DNA from: Polymorphospora lycopeni
Lineage (GTDB): Bacteria; Actinomycetota; Actinomycetes; Mycobacteriales; Micromonosporaceae
DNA: 64,000 nt
NCBI RefSeq assembly: GCF_042237075.1
Contig: NZ_JBCGDC010000012.1
Span: 31,639-95,638 of the forward strand
Direction: 5' to 3'
Shown: piece after piece, positions 48,488 to 57,319 of the stretch
How positions within the stretch are numbered: the first letter of the stretch is position 1
Layout: every line of letters starts with the position of its first letter
Program-made: the position numbers and the translations under genes
Notes under the pieces: generated by a model
What the model was told of the DNA's origin: nothing
Databases searched by the model: none
Seen by the model: only the letters and a program-made list of their open reading frames with translations

Positions 48488-49246
48488 ATGCGGATCGCCA
48501 TCGTGACCGGCGCCAGTTCCGGCATCGGACAGAGCGCGGCCATCCAGATCGCCAAGCGCGGAACGGGCGTCATCCTCACCTACCGCGACAACCACGCCGG
48601 CGCGTCGGACACGGTCGCGACGATCGAGAAGAACGGCGGCACCGCTGTCGCGCTACGGCTGGACATCGGCCGATCGGAGACCTTCCCGGCATTCCGCGAC
48701 TCCGTTGTCGCCGTCCTCCGCGACACCTGGCAGCGTGACACGTTCGACCACCTCGTCAACAACGCCGGATCCAGCCGGATGGCCCTGTTCGAGCACACCA
48801 CGGAGGAGATGTTCGACGCACTCATGCGGGTGCTGCTCAAAGGCCCGTACTTCCTCACCCAGACGCTGCGACCGCTGCTGGCCGACGGCGGCGCCATCGT
48901 CAACGTCACCAGCAACGCCGCGTCGGTCTCCGGCCTCGAGCCCGGATACTCCGCCTACGGCACGATGAAAGGCGGCCTGGTCGTACTGACCCGCTACCTG
49001 GCCAAGGAGTTCAGCCGACGCGGCATCCGGGTCAACTCGGTCTCGCCCGGTTCCACCCGCACCCGCATCGCCGACAACGCGTTCGAACGCCACCCCGAGG
49101 TGGTCCCCGGTCTCGCCGCCAGAACCGCCCTGGGCCGACTCGGCGAACCGGACGACATCGGCGTAGCCATAGCGGCACTACTCGGCGAAGACGGAAGCTG
49201 GATCACCGCACAGAACATCGAGGTTTCCGGCGGCTACAACCTCTAG
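48488..49246 (+). CDS. Classical short-chain dehydrogenase/reductase
   Basis: 252 residues with all classical SDR motifs: TGASSGIG (cofactor), NNAGSS, catalytic Ser in VTSNAAS, YSAYGTMKGG (Tyr-x3-Lys: Y-G-T-M-K) and SPGSTRT. FabG-like oxidoreductase acting on ketones or alcohols with NADP(H). The ATG at 48488 follows the hydrolase stop by 2 nt. With the ABM protein and esterase it forms a small catabolic or detoxification operon under AraC control. Confidence 0.93.
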   Translation: MRIAIVTGASSGIGQSAAIQIAKRGTGVILTYRDNHAGASDTVATIEKNGGTAVALRLDIGRSETFPAFRDSVVAVLRDTWQRDTFDHLVNNAGSSRMALFEHTTEEMFDALMRVLLKGPYFLTQTLRPLLADGGAIVNVTSNAASVSGLEPGYSAYGTMKGGLVVLTRYLAKEFSRRGIRVNSVSPGSTRTRIADNAFERHPEVVPGLAARTALGRLGEPDDIGVAIAALLGEDGSWITAQNIEVSGGYNL

Positions 49247-49648
49247 CAGCCCACCGTCCGACTTCAAGGGGTGCATCAGCGGGATGGGTTCCTGACATGC
49301 CTTGCGTCGCCGGCGGCCGCCTGTGCCTCGGTTCCCGGCACGACTATCCACTCGCATTCTCGGATCCACGACTTCGTTGCGGACCGTGATCGCCACCACT
49401 GCGACCGTTGGGCCGCAGGCAGCGTCGAGGCGGCGTGTACGGAACTGTTCCGCACAGCCCCTTCCCCGCATTACCGATCGCCGGTCAGGCTTGCGGTCAC
49501 AGGTCGAAGCGACCACACAGGACCTCTTCGTCTTGCAGGACCCGGCGTTGCCCGAGGACACCCTGTCCTCCTGCGCCCTGACCTGACCGAACAAGTTGAA
49601 GGAGGTTCCACCGGCCATCCAGGCCCGCCCACGGCAGAGGAGGAAGTA
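49247..49648. other. About 400 bp without a gene
   Basis: Between the SDR gene and the broken secreted-protein gene. It contains the 13-bp palindrome CGGAACTGTTCCG at 49440-49452 and, at its end, a strong AGGAGG ribosome site before ATG 49649. No credible gene is seen on either strand. Confidence 0.5.
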
Positions 49649-50062
49649 ATGCGAATCAGTCGGACACTGAGTGTCATCCTCGGCACTTGTTCATGGCCGG
49701 AGCGTTGGCCGTTCCGGCACAGGCCGCGCCGTCCGATGAGTCTGTGCAGATCCTTGCGAGCTTCACCGCGTCGAACTCCTTCGGCAGGGCGTCAGGAGAT
49801 CGGGGCGTGTACTCGCAGAGGGTCACCGCGTCCGGCACGATCACCGACTACGCGGCAAACCCGTCGACGTCCTACGCCTACCTGAGGCTGGCAGGAGTAC
49901 CACCACGGCGCCTGGACCAATCGAAACGAGCAGATCGGCTGGGCGGCCAACGGTACGACGAAGCCCATCTCCGGCAGCTTCCTGACTCCGTATGACGTGC
50001 GCAACGTATGAGTCACGGTGTGCACGTCCGCCGGCAGTTGGTACTGCGGTGTCCCAGCCTGA
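49649..50062 (+). pseudogene. Secreted small protein gene with two frameshifts and a stop
   Basis: AGGAGG stands 5 nt before the ATG. The product begins as a signal peptide (MRISRTLSVILGT), shifts by one base near 49685 to continue LFMAGALAVPAQAAPSDESV, then reads SGTITDYAANPSTSYAYLRL; near 49892 it shifts back to QEYHHGAWTNRNEQIGWAAN, ending with an in-frame TGA at 50009-50011 before CTSAGSWYCGVPA and the final stop at 50060. Removing two single-base changes and one stop restores a secreted protein of about 137 residues with a Cys pair. The strong ribosome site suggests recent decay or sequencing errors. Confidence 0.65.
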
Positions 50063-50092
50063 GGAACGGCCTCAGCGGTCGAGGCCTCGACA

Positions 50093-50129
50093 GGAGCGGC
50101 CCACAGCGTCGAACGCCGTGGGCCGCTCC
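50093..50129. terminator. Terminator between the secreted-protein remnant and dxs
   Basis: GGAGCGGCCCAC and GTGGGCCGCTCC pair perfectly over 12 bp with a 13-nt loop, between a plus-strand and a minus-strand gene. Confidence 0.65.
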
Positions 50130-50254
50130 CGGTGTGGTGCCGGCCATCGAGGTCCAGGTGTGGCCCGAGGGCGCACGGCCCCTGATCCGGTGTGGCGGCC
50201 AACCGGCGGTTACCGACCAACTCGGCCAACCCCTCACGTGAAGGGCTCGTCACG

Positions 50255-52186
50255 TCATCGGGCACCGCGGCCGACGCCGGGCAGGCCGGGCTTCTCAGGC
50301 ACCGACAGCGCCCCGATCCAGCCCTGGACCCGCTCGGTCACGTCGGCGGCCGTCAGGCCGATCTCGGCAAGAATCTCGGCCCGCGTGCCGTGGTCGATCC
50401 ACTGCGCCGGCACACCCAGGTCACGCAACGGCACGTCCAGCTCATGGTCACGCAGCAGCTTGGCGACCGCATCGCCGACGCCGCCGTTGCGTACCCCGTC
50501 CTCGATGGTCACGACCAGCTGGTGCGCGCCCGCGAGCCCGACCATCTCGACCGGCACGGGGCGAACCCAGCGCGGATCCACCACGGTCACGCCGAAGCCC
50601 CGCTTCGCCAGTTCGGCCGCGACCTGTACCCCGAGGTGAGCGAAGGGTCCTACCGCGACCAGCAGGACGTCCCTGCGCTCACGCGTCTCGGCGAGTACGT
50701 CGATGCCGCCGACCTGGCGCAGCGCGGGCAGGGCGGCCGGCACCGACCCGGTCGGGAAGCGCACCACCGTCGGCCCGTCGTTGATCGCCACCGCCTCGCG
50801 CAGGGACATACGCAGGGTCTCGGCGTCCCGAGGAGCGGCCACCCGGAGGCCCGGCACCACGCCGAGGATGGACATGTCCCAGATGCCGTAGTGGCTCGGC
50901 CCGTCCGGCCCGGTGACACCTGCCCGGTCGAGCACGAACGTCACGGGCAGCTTGTGCAGTGCCACATCCAGCAGCACCTGGTCGAAGGCACGGTTGAGGA
51001 AGGTCGCGTAGATCGCCACCACCGGGTGCAGCCCGGCCAGCGCGAGCCCAGCGGCAGACGTGGTCGCGTGCTGCTCGGCGATGCCGACGTCGAACACCCG
51101 GTCCGGGTAGGCGGCGGCGAGTTTGTCGATGCCGGTCGACTCCGGCATCGCAGCCGTGATGCCGACGACGTCGGGCCGCTCTCCCGCGATGGCCACCAGT
51201 TCGTCGGCGAACACCTTCGTCCACTTGAGACTGGGGGCGGCCAGCTGCTTCCCCGTTTCCGGGTCGAAGGCACCGGGCGCGTGCAGCCGGTCGGCCTCGT
51301 CCTGCTCGGCCGGCGCGTAGCCGTGACCCTTGTGCGTCATCGCGTGCACGATGACCGGGCCGCCGTAACGCTTGGCCCGGGTGAGCGCCGACTCCATCGC
51401 CGCCAGATCGTGGCCGTCGACCGGTCCGACGTATTTGATCCCGAGATCCTCGAACATCGCCTGCGGCGCCACGGCATCCTTGATGCCCTTTTTCACCGCA
51501 TGCAGCGCGTCAAACAACGGCTTGCCGACCAGCGGGGTCTTTTCCAGAGCGTCCTTGGTGAAATCGAGTATCTTCTCGTACCCCGGATCGAGCCGCAGGG
51601 ACGCAAGGTGATCCGCGAGCCCGCCAATGGTCGGCGCGTAGGAGCGGCCGTTGTCATTGACGATGATGACCAGACGGTTGCGGGTGGCGGCGATATTGTT
51701 GAGTGCTTCCCAGCACATACCACCGGTGAGGGCACCGTCCCCCACTACCGCGACGACGTGCCGTAGCTCGCCCCGCAGGGCATAGGCCTTGCCCATGCCG
51801 TCGGCATAGGACAGGGCGGTGGAGGCATGGCAGTTCTCGACGAGGTCGTGCTCGCTCTCGGCCTGGCTCGGGTATCCCGTGAGCCCGCCGCGTCGCTTCA
51901 AGAGGTCGAACCCGTCCTGCCGCCCGGTCAGAATCTTGTGCACGTAGGCCTGGTGCCCGGTGTCGAAGATGAACCGGTCACGAGGGCTGTCAAAGATGCG
52001 GTGCATCGCGAGCGTGAGTTCGACGACACCCAGGTTGGGGCCGATGTGACCACCGGTGCGCGCCACTTTGGCGACCAGGAAATCCCGGATCTCGGCTCCG
52101 AGCACGGTCATCTGCTCGGGCGCCAGGGTCTTCAGGTCCTGGGGCCCGCGGATCGTGCTCAGCAGGGTCTGCGCGTGGTCGTTCAT
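50255..52186 (-). CDS. dxs: 1-deoxy-D-xylulose-5-phosphate synthase
   Basis: 643 residues, the family's usual length. It condenses pyruvate and glyceraldehyde 3-phosphate to DXP, the first step of the MEP isoprenoid pathway. Thiamine-diphosphate binding: VVGDGALTGGMCWEALNN and IVNDNGRSYAPTIGG; catalytic Glu in VGIAEQHATTSAAGLA; transketolase C-domain with RWVRPVP. The conserved GHIGPNLGVVELT and DTGHQAYVHKILTGR are intact. The ATG at 52186 is preferred over 52213 because a promoter ends just before it. No other isoprenoid gene is nearby, so it may be the only copy or a second one; this cannot be told here. Confidence 0.96.
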   Translation of the reverse strand: MNDHAQTLLSTIRGPQDLKTLAPEQMTVLGAEIRDFLVAKVARTGGHIGPNLGVVELTLAMHRIFDSPRDRFIFDTGHQAYVHKILTGRQDGFDLLKRRGGLTGYPSQAESEHDLVENCHASTALSYADGMGKAYALRGELRHVVAVVGDGALTGGMCWEALNNIAATRNRLVIIVNDNGRSYAPTIGGLADHLASLRLDPGYEKILDFTKDALEKTPLVGKPLFDALHAVKKGIKDAVAPQAMFEDLGIKYVGPVDGHDLAAMESALTRAKRYGGPVIVHAMTHKGHGYAPAEQDEADRLHAPGAFDPETGKQLAAPSLKWTKVFADELVAIAGERPDVVGITAAMPESTGIDKLAAAYPDRVFDVGIAEQHATTSAAGLALAGLHPVVAIYATFLNRAFDQVLLDVALHKLPVTFVLDRAGVTGPDGPSHYGIWDMSILGVVPGLRVAAPRDAETLRMSLREAVAINDGPTVVRFPTGSVPAALPALRQVGGIDVLAETRERRDVLLVAVGPFAHLGVQVAAELAKRGFGVTVVDPRWVRPVPVEMVGLAGAHQLVVTIEDGVRNGGVGDAVAKLLRDHELDVPLRDLGVPAQWIDHGTRAEILAEIGLTAADVTERVQGWIGALSVPEKPGLPGVGRGAR

Positions 52187-52194
52187 AGCCGGAA

Positions 52195-52223
52195 AGACTA
52201 TCGGGCAGCTCAAGGCCGGCCAA
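52195..52223 (-). promoter_or_regulatory. Candidate dxs promoter
   Basis: On the minus strand TTGGCC (52223-52218) and TAGTCT (52200-52195) are 17 nt apart, and the ATG follows 8 nt after the -10, with no Shine-Dalgarno between. This would give a leaderless dxs message. Confidence 0.5.
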
Positions 52224-52368
52224 CCGACTCACTGGCAAAGTCGCTTGTCGATCATGTGGCACGGTGACGGTTCTTGCGGTGGCCGACCGGATTTCATAAA
52301 TGATCCGTACCCGTTTCCGGACGGGTGGGGCGGAGTTCCGGGCACACGCTGCCCTCGGCCGTGGATGA

Positions 52369-55239
52369 TCAGGTGCCGACCGGGCCGGCGACGTACGGCG
52401 GGCTGGCGGCGAGCCTGGTCCGCAGCCCGTCGGCGTCCGGGTGGTCCAGTTCGTCGAAGATGGCCAGGGCGGCCTGCCACGCCGACCGGGCGGCCTCGGG
52501 GGCACCGATGAACCAATACGTTTCGCCGAGGTTCGCCAGCACCTCCGCCTCGTCGTAGCGGTCGCCGAGGGCGCGGTGCAGGTCGAGGGCCCGCCGGTAG
52601 CAGCGTAGGGCCTCGTCGTGCCGGCCGAGCCGGTGCTGGGCGTACCCCAGGTTGTCCCAGGCCAGCGCGGCGCCGTGCCGATCCTCGTTCTCCTCGTGCA
52701 GGGTGAGGGCCCGGCGGGAACAGTTGAGGGCCAGTTCGTGATGGTCGAGCCGGGCGTGCAGCCAGCTCAGGTTGTTGAGGGCCTTGGCCTGACCGACCAG
52801 GTAGCCGGCCGCCCGGTAGAGGCTGAGCGCCTGCCCGGTCTGGTCGAGCGCCTCGTCGTGCCGGCCCTCCCGGGCGAGTATCCAGCTCACGCCGACGTGG
52901 GTGTGCGCCTGGCCGACCGGGTCCGCCAGCTCGCGGTAGAGGTCGAGGACCCGCTGGTAGTGGACGTGCGCGTCGGTGTTGCGGCCGAGCCACGTGCAGG
53001 CGATGGCGAGCCCCCGGTGGGCGTGCGCCCGACCGAGGCGGTTGGCGCCGCGCCGGGCGGCGTCGAGTGCCGTGCGCTGCACGGCGATCAGGTCGTGCCA
53101 GTGGCCGCGCCGGTCGAGGTAGGTGGTGAGCACGGCGGCCAGTTGCCACGCGTGGTCGTCGAATCCGGCCCGCCCGGCCCGGTCGACGACGGCCAGCAGA
53201 ACGTCCTGCTCCGCCGCGAACCAGGCCATCGCGGCCGGGTGGTCGACCGGCTCTTCGCTGGTCACGTCCGGCCGCGGGGCCGCCGGCACGACGGAAACCG
53301 CCAGCCGGTACGGGTCGAGCAACCGGTCCGCCGCGTGCGTGGTGTGCAGGTAGTGGTCGAACAGGCGGTGACTGGCGACGGCACGCTCGACCTCGCTGTC
53401 GATCGTGTGGCACAACTCGGCGGCGTAACTGGCGAGCAGGTCGTGCTGCGCGTACCGGCCCGGTGCGTGTTCGGTCAGCAGGTGCGCCCCGGTGAGCCGG
53501 GCCAGGAGCGGACGTACCCGGGCCGGCGGAATCCCGGCGAGGCTGGCCAACGCCGGTTGTCCCGCGTCCGGTCCGGGGTGGAGCCCCAGGAGGCGGAACA
53601 GCCGGGCGGCATCGGGCTCCAGCGCCCGGTACGACCAGGAGAGGACCGCGCGTACGTCGGTCGCCGGGTCTCCGGTGTCGAACGCGGCCAGGTCACCGCC
53701 GCGTACGTCGCGCAGTTCGGCGGCGAGGGCGGCCAGCGGCAGGTGGGGGTGGGTCGATGCCCGTGCCGCCACGACGGCCAGTGCCAGCGGCAGCCCGGCG
53801 CACCGTCGAATGATCTCCTCCACCGCCGCGAGGTCCGCCGTGGTTCGGTCCCGCCCGATGCGCTGCCGCAGAAGCTCCCGGGACTCCGTGGCGGTGAGCA
53901 GGTCCAGGGTGAGCGGTCGCGCGCCTTCCGCGATGACCAGGCCGGTGAGCCGGTTGCGGCTGGTGACGACCACCAGGCACCCCGGTGCTCCGGGCAACAG
54001 GTCCCGGACCTGCTCGGCGTCGCGGGCGTTGTCGAGCAGGACGAGCACCCGCCGGCCGGCCATCAGGGTGCGGTAGAGGGCCGCCTGCCGGGACAGCTCG
54101 GTCGGTACCTGCTGTCGTGGTACCTGCAGCGCCTCCAGGAATCCGAGCAGCGCCTCGGCCGGTCCGACCGCCCGCCCACCCGGATCGAAGCCGCGCAGAT
54201 TGACGTAGAGCTGTCCGTCCGGAAACCGGTGCGCCGTACGGTGTGCCCAGTGCACCGCCAGTGCGGTCTTGCCGACGCCGGCGGTGCCGCCGATCGCGGA
54301 GATCACGACCGCCCGGCCACCGGCGCCGTCAGCGCCATCCAGCAACGCGTCCAGTGCGCGCAGTTCGGCCTGACGGCCGGTGAAACCGGGTACGTCGGTG
54401 GGCAGTTGGGCCGGTACCGGTGCGGCGGGGATCGGCACCGCATCGGGCGGCGGCACGGAAGCCGGACGGGGACCGGGCTGCGGCTCGGGTTCGGGATCGG
54501 GCATGTCGTGGCGCAACACCCGTAGGTGCGCCGCAGCCAGTTCGGCGGCGGGCTCCACCCCCAGTTCCTCGACCAACCGGCGACGGGTTTCGGCGTACAC
54601 CTCCAACGCGCGCGCCCGCTGGCCCGCACCGGCCAGCGCGAGCAGGTACCGGCTGATCAGCGACTCGCGCAGCGGGTGAGCGTCTACCACCGGACGCAGC
54701 ACCTCGATCACGTCCGCGTGCCGGCCCAGCGTCAACTCGGCGGTCGCGAGCTGCTCGTACGCGGACAGCCGCTGTTCGTCCAGGCGCGCGGCGGCGGACT
54801 CGACGAACGCGCCCGCCGCGCCGGCCAGTGCCGGTCCACGCCACAACGCCAGCCCGGTCCCGAGCAACTCCGCGGCGGTCGCCGGCTGACCGGCCGCGAC
54901 GGCCGTCCGGGCTTGGGCCACGGCGCCGGTGAACACGGCCAGGTCCAGTTCGTCCGGCCCGACGACGAGGCGGTAGCCGCCGGCCTGGGTGAGCAGCACG
55001 TCCGTGAGGCCGGCGCCCCGCAGCGCCGCCCGGATCCGCGACACGCATACCTGGACCTGGGTACGGGAGCTGCGGGGCGGCTCGCCCGTCCAGAGCGCGT
55101 TGATCAGTTGCTCGGGTGACACCACCCGGCCCGCGTCGAGGAGCAGCAGGGCCAGCACCGCGCGTTGCTGGGGGCGCCGGAAGTCCAGGACCTTCCCGTC
55201 GATGTCGGCCTCGACGGGGCCGAGTATGCGCCACCTCAT
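52369..55239 (-). CDS. SARP-NB-ARC-TPR regulator (AfsR-like)
   Basis: 956 residues. The winged-helix SARP domain (RILGPVEADIDGKVLDFRRP, then QQRAVLALLLLDAGRVVSPEQLINALW) is followed by a BTAD domain (LDLAVFTGAVAQARTAVAAG), an NB-ARC ATPase with P-loop GTAGVGKTA, and C-terminal TPRs (NNLSWLHARLDHHELALNCS). This is the AfsR design: an antibiotic-regulatory DNA-binding head with a STAND switch. The ATG at 55239 is used because GAGGAGG is adjacent; GTG 55251 is in frame. It is divergent from a secreted repeat protein and upstream of dxs on the same strand. Which genes it controls is not shown. Confidence 0.93.
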   Translation of the reverse strand: MRWRILGPVEADIDGKVLDFRRPQQRAVLALLLLDAGRVVSPEQLINALWTGEPPRSSRTQVQVCVSRIRAALRGAGLTDVLLTQAGGYRLVVGPDELDLAVFTGAVAQARTAVAAGQPATAAELLGTGLALWRGPALAGAAGAFVESAAARLDEQRLSAYEQLATAELTLGRHADVIEVLRPVVDAHPLRESLISRYLLALAGAGQRARALEVYAETRRRLVEELGVEPAAELAAAHLRVLRHDMPDPEPEPQPGPRPASVPPPDAVPIPAAPVPAQLPTDVPGFTGRQAELRALDALLDGADGAGGRAVVISAIGGTAGVGKTALAVHWAHRTAHRFPDGQLYVNLRGFDPGGRAVGPAEALLGFLEALQVPRQQVPTELSRQAALYRTLMAGRRVLVLLDNARDAEQVRDLLPGAPGCLVVVTSRNRLTGLVIAEGARPLTLDLLTATESRELLRQRIGRDRTTADLAAVEEIIRRCAGLPLALAVVAARASTHPHLPLAALAAELRDVRGGDLAAFDTGDPATDVRAVLSWSYRALEPDAARLFRLLGLHPGPDAGQPALASLAGIPPARVRPLLARLTGAHLLTEHAPGRYAQHDLLASYAAELCHTIDSEVERAVASHRLFDHYLHTTHAADRLLDPYRLAVSVVPAAPRPDVTSEEPVDHPAAMAWFAAEQDVLLAVVDRAGRAGFDDHAWQLAAVLTTYLDRRGHWHDLIAVQRTALDAARRGANRLGRAHAHRGLAIACTWLGRNTDAHVHYQRVLDLYRELADPVGQAHTHVGVSWILAREGRHDEALDQTGQALSLYRAAGYLVGQAKALNNLSWLHARLDHHELALNCSRRALTLHEENEDRHGAALAWDNLGYAQHRLGRHDEALRCYRRALDLHRALGDRYDEAEVLANLGETYWFIGAPEAARSAWQAALAIFDELDHPDADGLRTRLAASPPYVAGPVGT

Positions 55240-55421
55240 GCTCCTCCTCACCCTGCACCAGCGATGGAGCAGTCCGATGTGGATCGTCTGGTCGGTCCGT
55301 CCGCGCCAAGCCGCCGGGTAGCAGACGCCAAGCCCGGCGAACCAGGCTTGTCGCCAGTGACCGACAGGCAGGGGTCGATCCAGGTGCGTCCCGCTGCCTG
55401 CTCAGGATTTAGGAGGTAGCA

Positions 55422-56267
55422 GTGCGCACATTCGTACATCGCGGTTTCGCCCGGCTCGCCGTGGCCCTGGTCGCCCTCGGTACGGTGGGCGTGGGCTGGA
55501 CGGCTCCCGCTTCCGCGGACCCGGCCGGGCTGGTGCTCAGGGGCGAAACGACGCAGGAGAACAGCAGCGACAAGTCGCTCCCCGTCCGCTGCCCGGCGAA
55601 CACGGTCGTCAGCGGCGGGGGCGCCTACCTCACGACGTCGCCCGACGCCGGGGGGCGCGTCGCGGTGGACCGGTTGGAGCCGCTGGCCGACGGCAGCGGG
55701 TTCGTCGCCACGATGCGCGAGGCCGGGCCGGTCGACTACACCGGCGACTGGCGCTTCACCACCAGGGCCGTCTGCGTCTCGCCGCCGGCCGGGTATCAGG
55801 TCGTCGCGGTGACCGGGGCGGTGGGAACGCAGTACGTGACCGCGAGCTGCGGAACGAAGAGCGTCATCGGGATGGGTGGCCGGGTCAACGGCGGCGCCGG
55901 GGACGTCGTGCTGGACCAGGTGGTGCCGTCCTTCGACCTGAAGTCCGTCACCGCGCGCGGCGTCGCGGTCCAGGGCGCGACCACGACCGGCTGGTCCGTC
56001 ACGGCCTTCGCCGTGTGCGCCACCGCCGTGGCGGGCCTGGAGCGGCTGTGGGACCCGGCGCCGACCGACAGCGTCGCGTCCGTCACCTGCCCGGCCGGAA
56101 AGGCGCTGTACAGCGTGGGCGCGGACATCAACGCCGGCAACGGTCAGGTGCTGCTGTCCGGGGTCAACATCGGGCCGGAGGACACCGTCCGGGTCTGGGC
56201 CGACGAGGACGCCGACGGCCTGGCCGGGAACTGGACGGTCGCCGCGTACGGCATCTGCGGTAGCTGA
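55422..56267 (+). CDS. Secreted protein with three Cys-bounded repeats
   Basis: 281 residues. A signal peptide (basic MRTFVHRGFAR, hydrophobic core, cleavage after PASA near residue 32) is followed by three similar units of about 80 residues. Each opens with a Cys (C57, C143, C223) and closes with a Cys (C118, C199, C279), 56-61 apart, with a GxxV-like core (VVSGGGAYL, VIGMGGRVN, LYSVGADIN) and an xWxVTAxAVC-type end. One disulfide per unit is likely. GTG at 55422 with AGGAGGT 4-5 nt upstream. No named family recognised. Divergent from the SARP regulator. Confidence 0.85.
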   Translation: MRTFVHRGFARLAVALVALGTVGVGWTAPASADPAGLVLRGETTQENSSDKSLPVRCPANTVVSGGGAYLTTSPDAGGRVAVDRLEPLADGSGFVATMREAGPVDYTGDWRFTTRAVCVSPPAGYQVVAVTGAVGTQYVTASCGTKSVIGMGGRVNGGAGDVVLDQVVPSFDLKSVTARGVAVQGATTTGWSVTAFAVCATAVAGLERLWDPAPTDSVASVTCPAGKALYSVGADINAGNGQVLLSGVNIGPEDTVRVWADEDADGLAGNWTVAAYGICGS

Positions 56268-56416
56268 CCGGTACGCGGGCTGGTCGCTCGGCTCTGGTCC
56301 GGTCGGTCGCGTCAGCGGCCGACCGGACCATCGGTCGTGGTTGGTCCGGTCCGCCGGTCGGACCCGTTGCGTGATGATTTGTTTCGTTGGTCGGTGCGGC
56401 AGGGGTCGGGCCGGGG

Positions 56417-56447
56417 TTGACCCTCTCCCCGGGAGAGGGTCGAGGCT
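56417..56447 (+). promoter_or_regulatory. MerR-type operator and promoter
   Basis: GACCCTCTCCC (56419-56429), one C, then GGGAGAGGGTC (56431-56441) is an 11-bp perfect dyad. TTGACC (56417-56422) begins at its left edge and GAGGCT (56442-56447) follows with a 19-nt spacer, the long spacer typical of MerR-controlled promoters. It lies 20 nt before the MerR start, so the regulator probably controls its own operon. Confidence 0.7.
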
Positions 56448-56461
56448 TGTTGGAGGCGTCG

Positions 56462-57319
56462 GTGACGGGGTTGATGCCGATCGGGGTGTTCGCGCGAGCG
56501 ACCCGGTTGTCGGTACGGGTGCTGCGGAACTACGACCGGCTGGGACTGCTCGTTCCGGCGTGCGTCGATCCGGACACCGGCTACCGCCGGTACGGCGTCG
56601 ACCAGTTTCCCCGTGCCGGGCTGATCCGGCGGCTGCGAGAGATGGAGGTGCCGTTGCCCGAGATCGCCGAGATCCTGGCGGCCGATGTTCCGGAGCAGGC
56701 ACGCGCCGTCATCGAGCGGCACCGGGACCGGGTGGCCGCGCAGGCGGCCCGGCTGGACGAGATCGCCGGGCGGTTGGGGGCCGTGCTGGCCGAGCCGGGG
56801 CGCGTGCCGGGGTGGCTGCACGTGTACGAACGGTGGCGCGTCGCCCAGCCGACCGCCCGTACGGTGCTGCGTACGCCGCCGAGCGGGCTGGCCGAGGCGC
56901 TGGCCCCCGGGTTCGCGCGCCTGTTCGCCGGCCTCGCCGAGCAGGGAATCGACCCGGCGGGGCCGCCCGGGACCCGCTACCTCGGCGACGACCCCGAGGC
57001 GACGCAGTGGCAGGTGGAGTTGTTCGTGCCGGTGGCACGCCCGCCCCGGCCGACAGCGACGATCGCGGCCGGCGAACTGGCGGGCTGCCTGCTCGCCGCG
57101 ACCGTCCACGAGGGCGGCTACGACGACGTCGACAGCGCCTACCGTTCGCTGGGCCGCTGGATCGCCGAGCACGACCGGGTGCTGGCGGGCCCGGCCGAGG
57201 AGAGCTACCTCGTCCCGCCGGCGCCCGGCGTACCCACCGCGGCGCTCCGCACGGAGGTCGCCTGGCCGGTCCGCCCGTCGTCCGGCCCAACCCGACCAGC
57301 AGAACAGGAAACCAAGTGA
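56462..57319 (+). CDS. MerR family regulator with a GyrI-like C-terminal domain
   Basis: 285 residues. The N-terminus PIGVFARATRLSVRVLRNYDRLGLLVPACVDPDTGYRRY is the MerR helix-turn-helix and wing; a coiled helix (ARAVIERHRDRVAAQAARLD) follows; the last 120 residues look like the effector-binding (GyrI/BmrR-type) domain. Such regulators bind hydrophobic drugs or small molecules. GTG 56462 has GGAGG 5 nt upstream; ATG 56474 is possible. The stop overlaps the start of the next gene as GTGA, so the regulator and BtrH-like protein are coupled. Confidence 0.9.
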   Translation: MTGLMPIGVFARATRLSVRVLRNYDRLGLLVPACVDPDTGYRRYGVDQFPRAGLIRRLREMEVPLPEIAEILAADVPEQARAVIERHRDRVAAQAARLDEIAGRLGAVLAEPGRVPGWLHVYERWRVAQPTARTVLRTPPSGLAEALAPGFARLFAGLAEQGIDPAGPPGTRYLGDDPEATQWQVELFVPVARPPRPTATIAAGELAGCLLAATVHEGGYDDVDSAYRSLGRWIAEHDRVLAGPAEESYLVPPAPGVPTAALRTEVAWPVRPSSGPTRPAEQETK

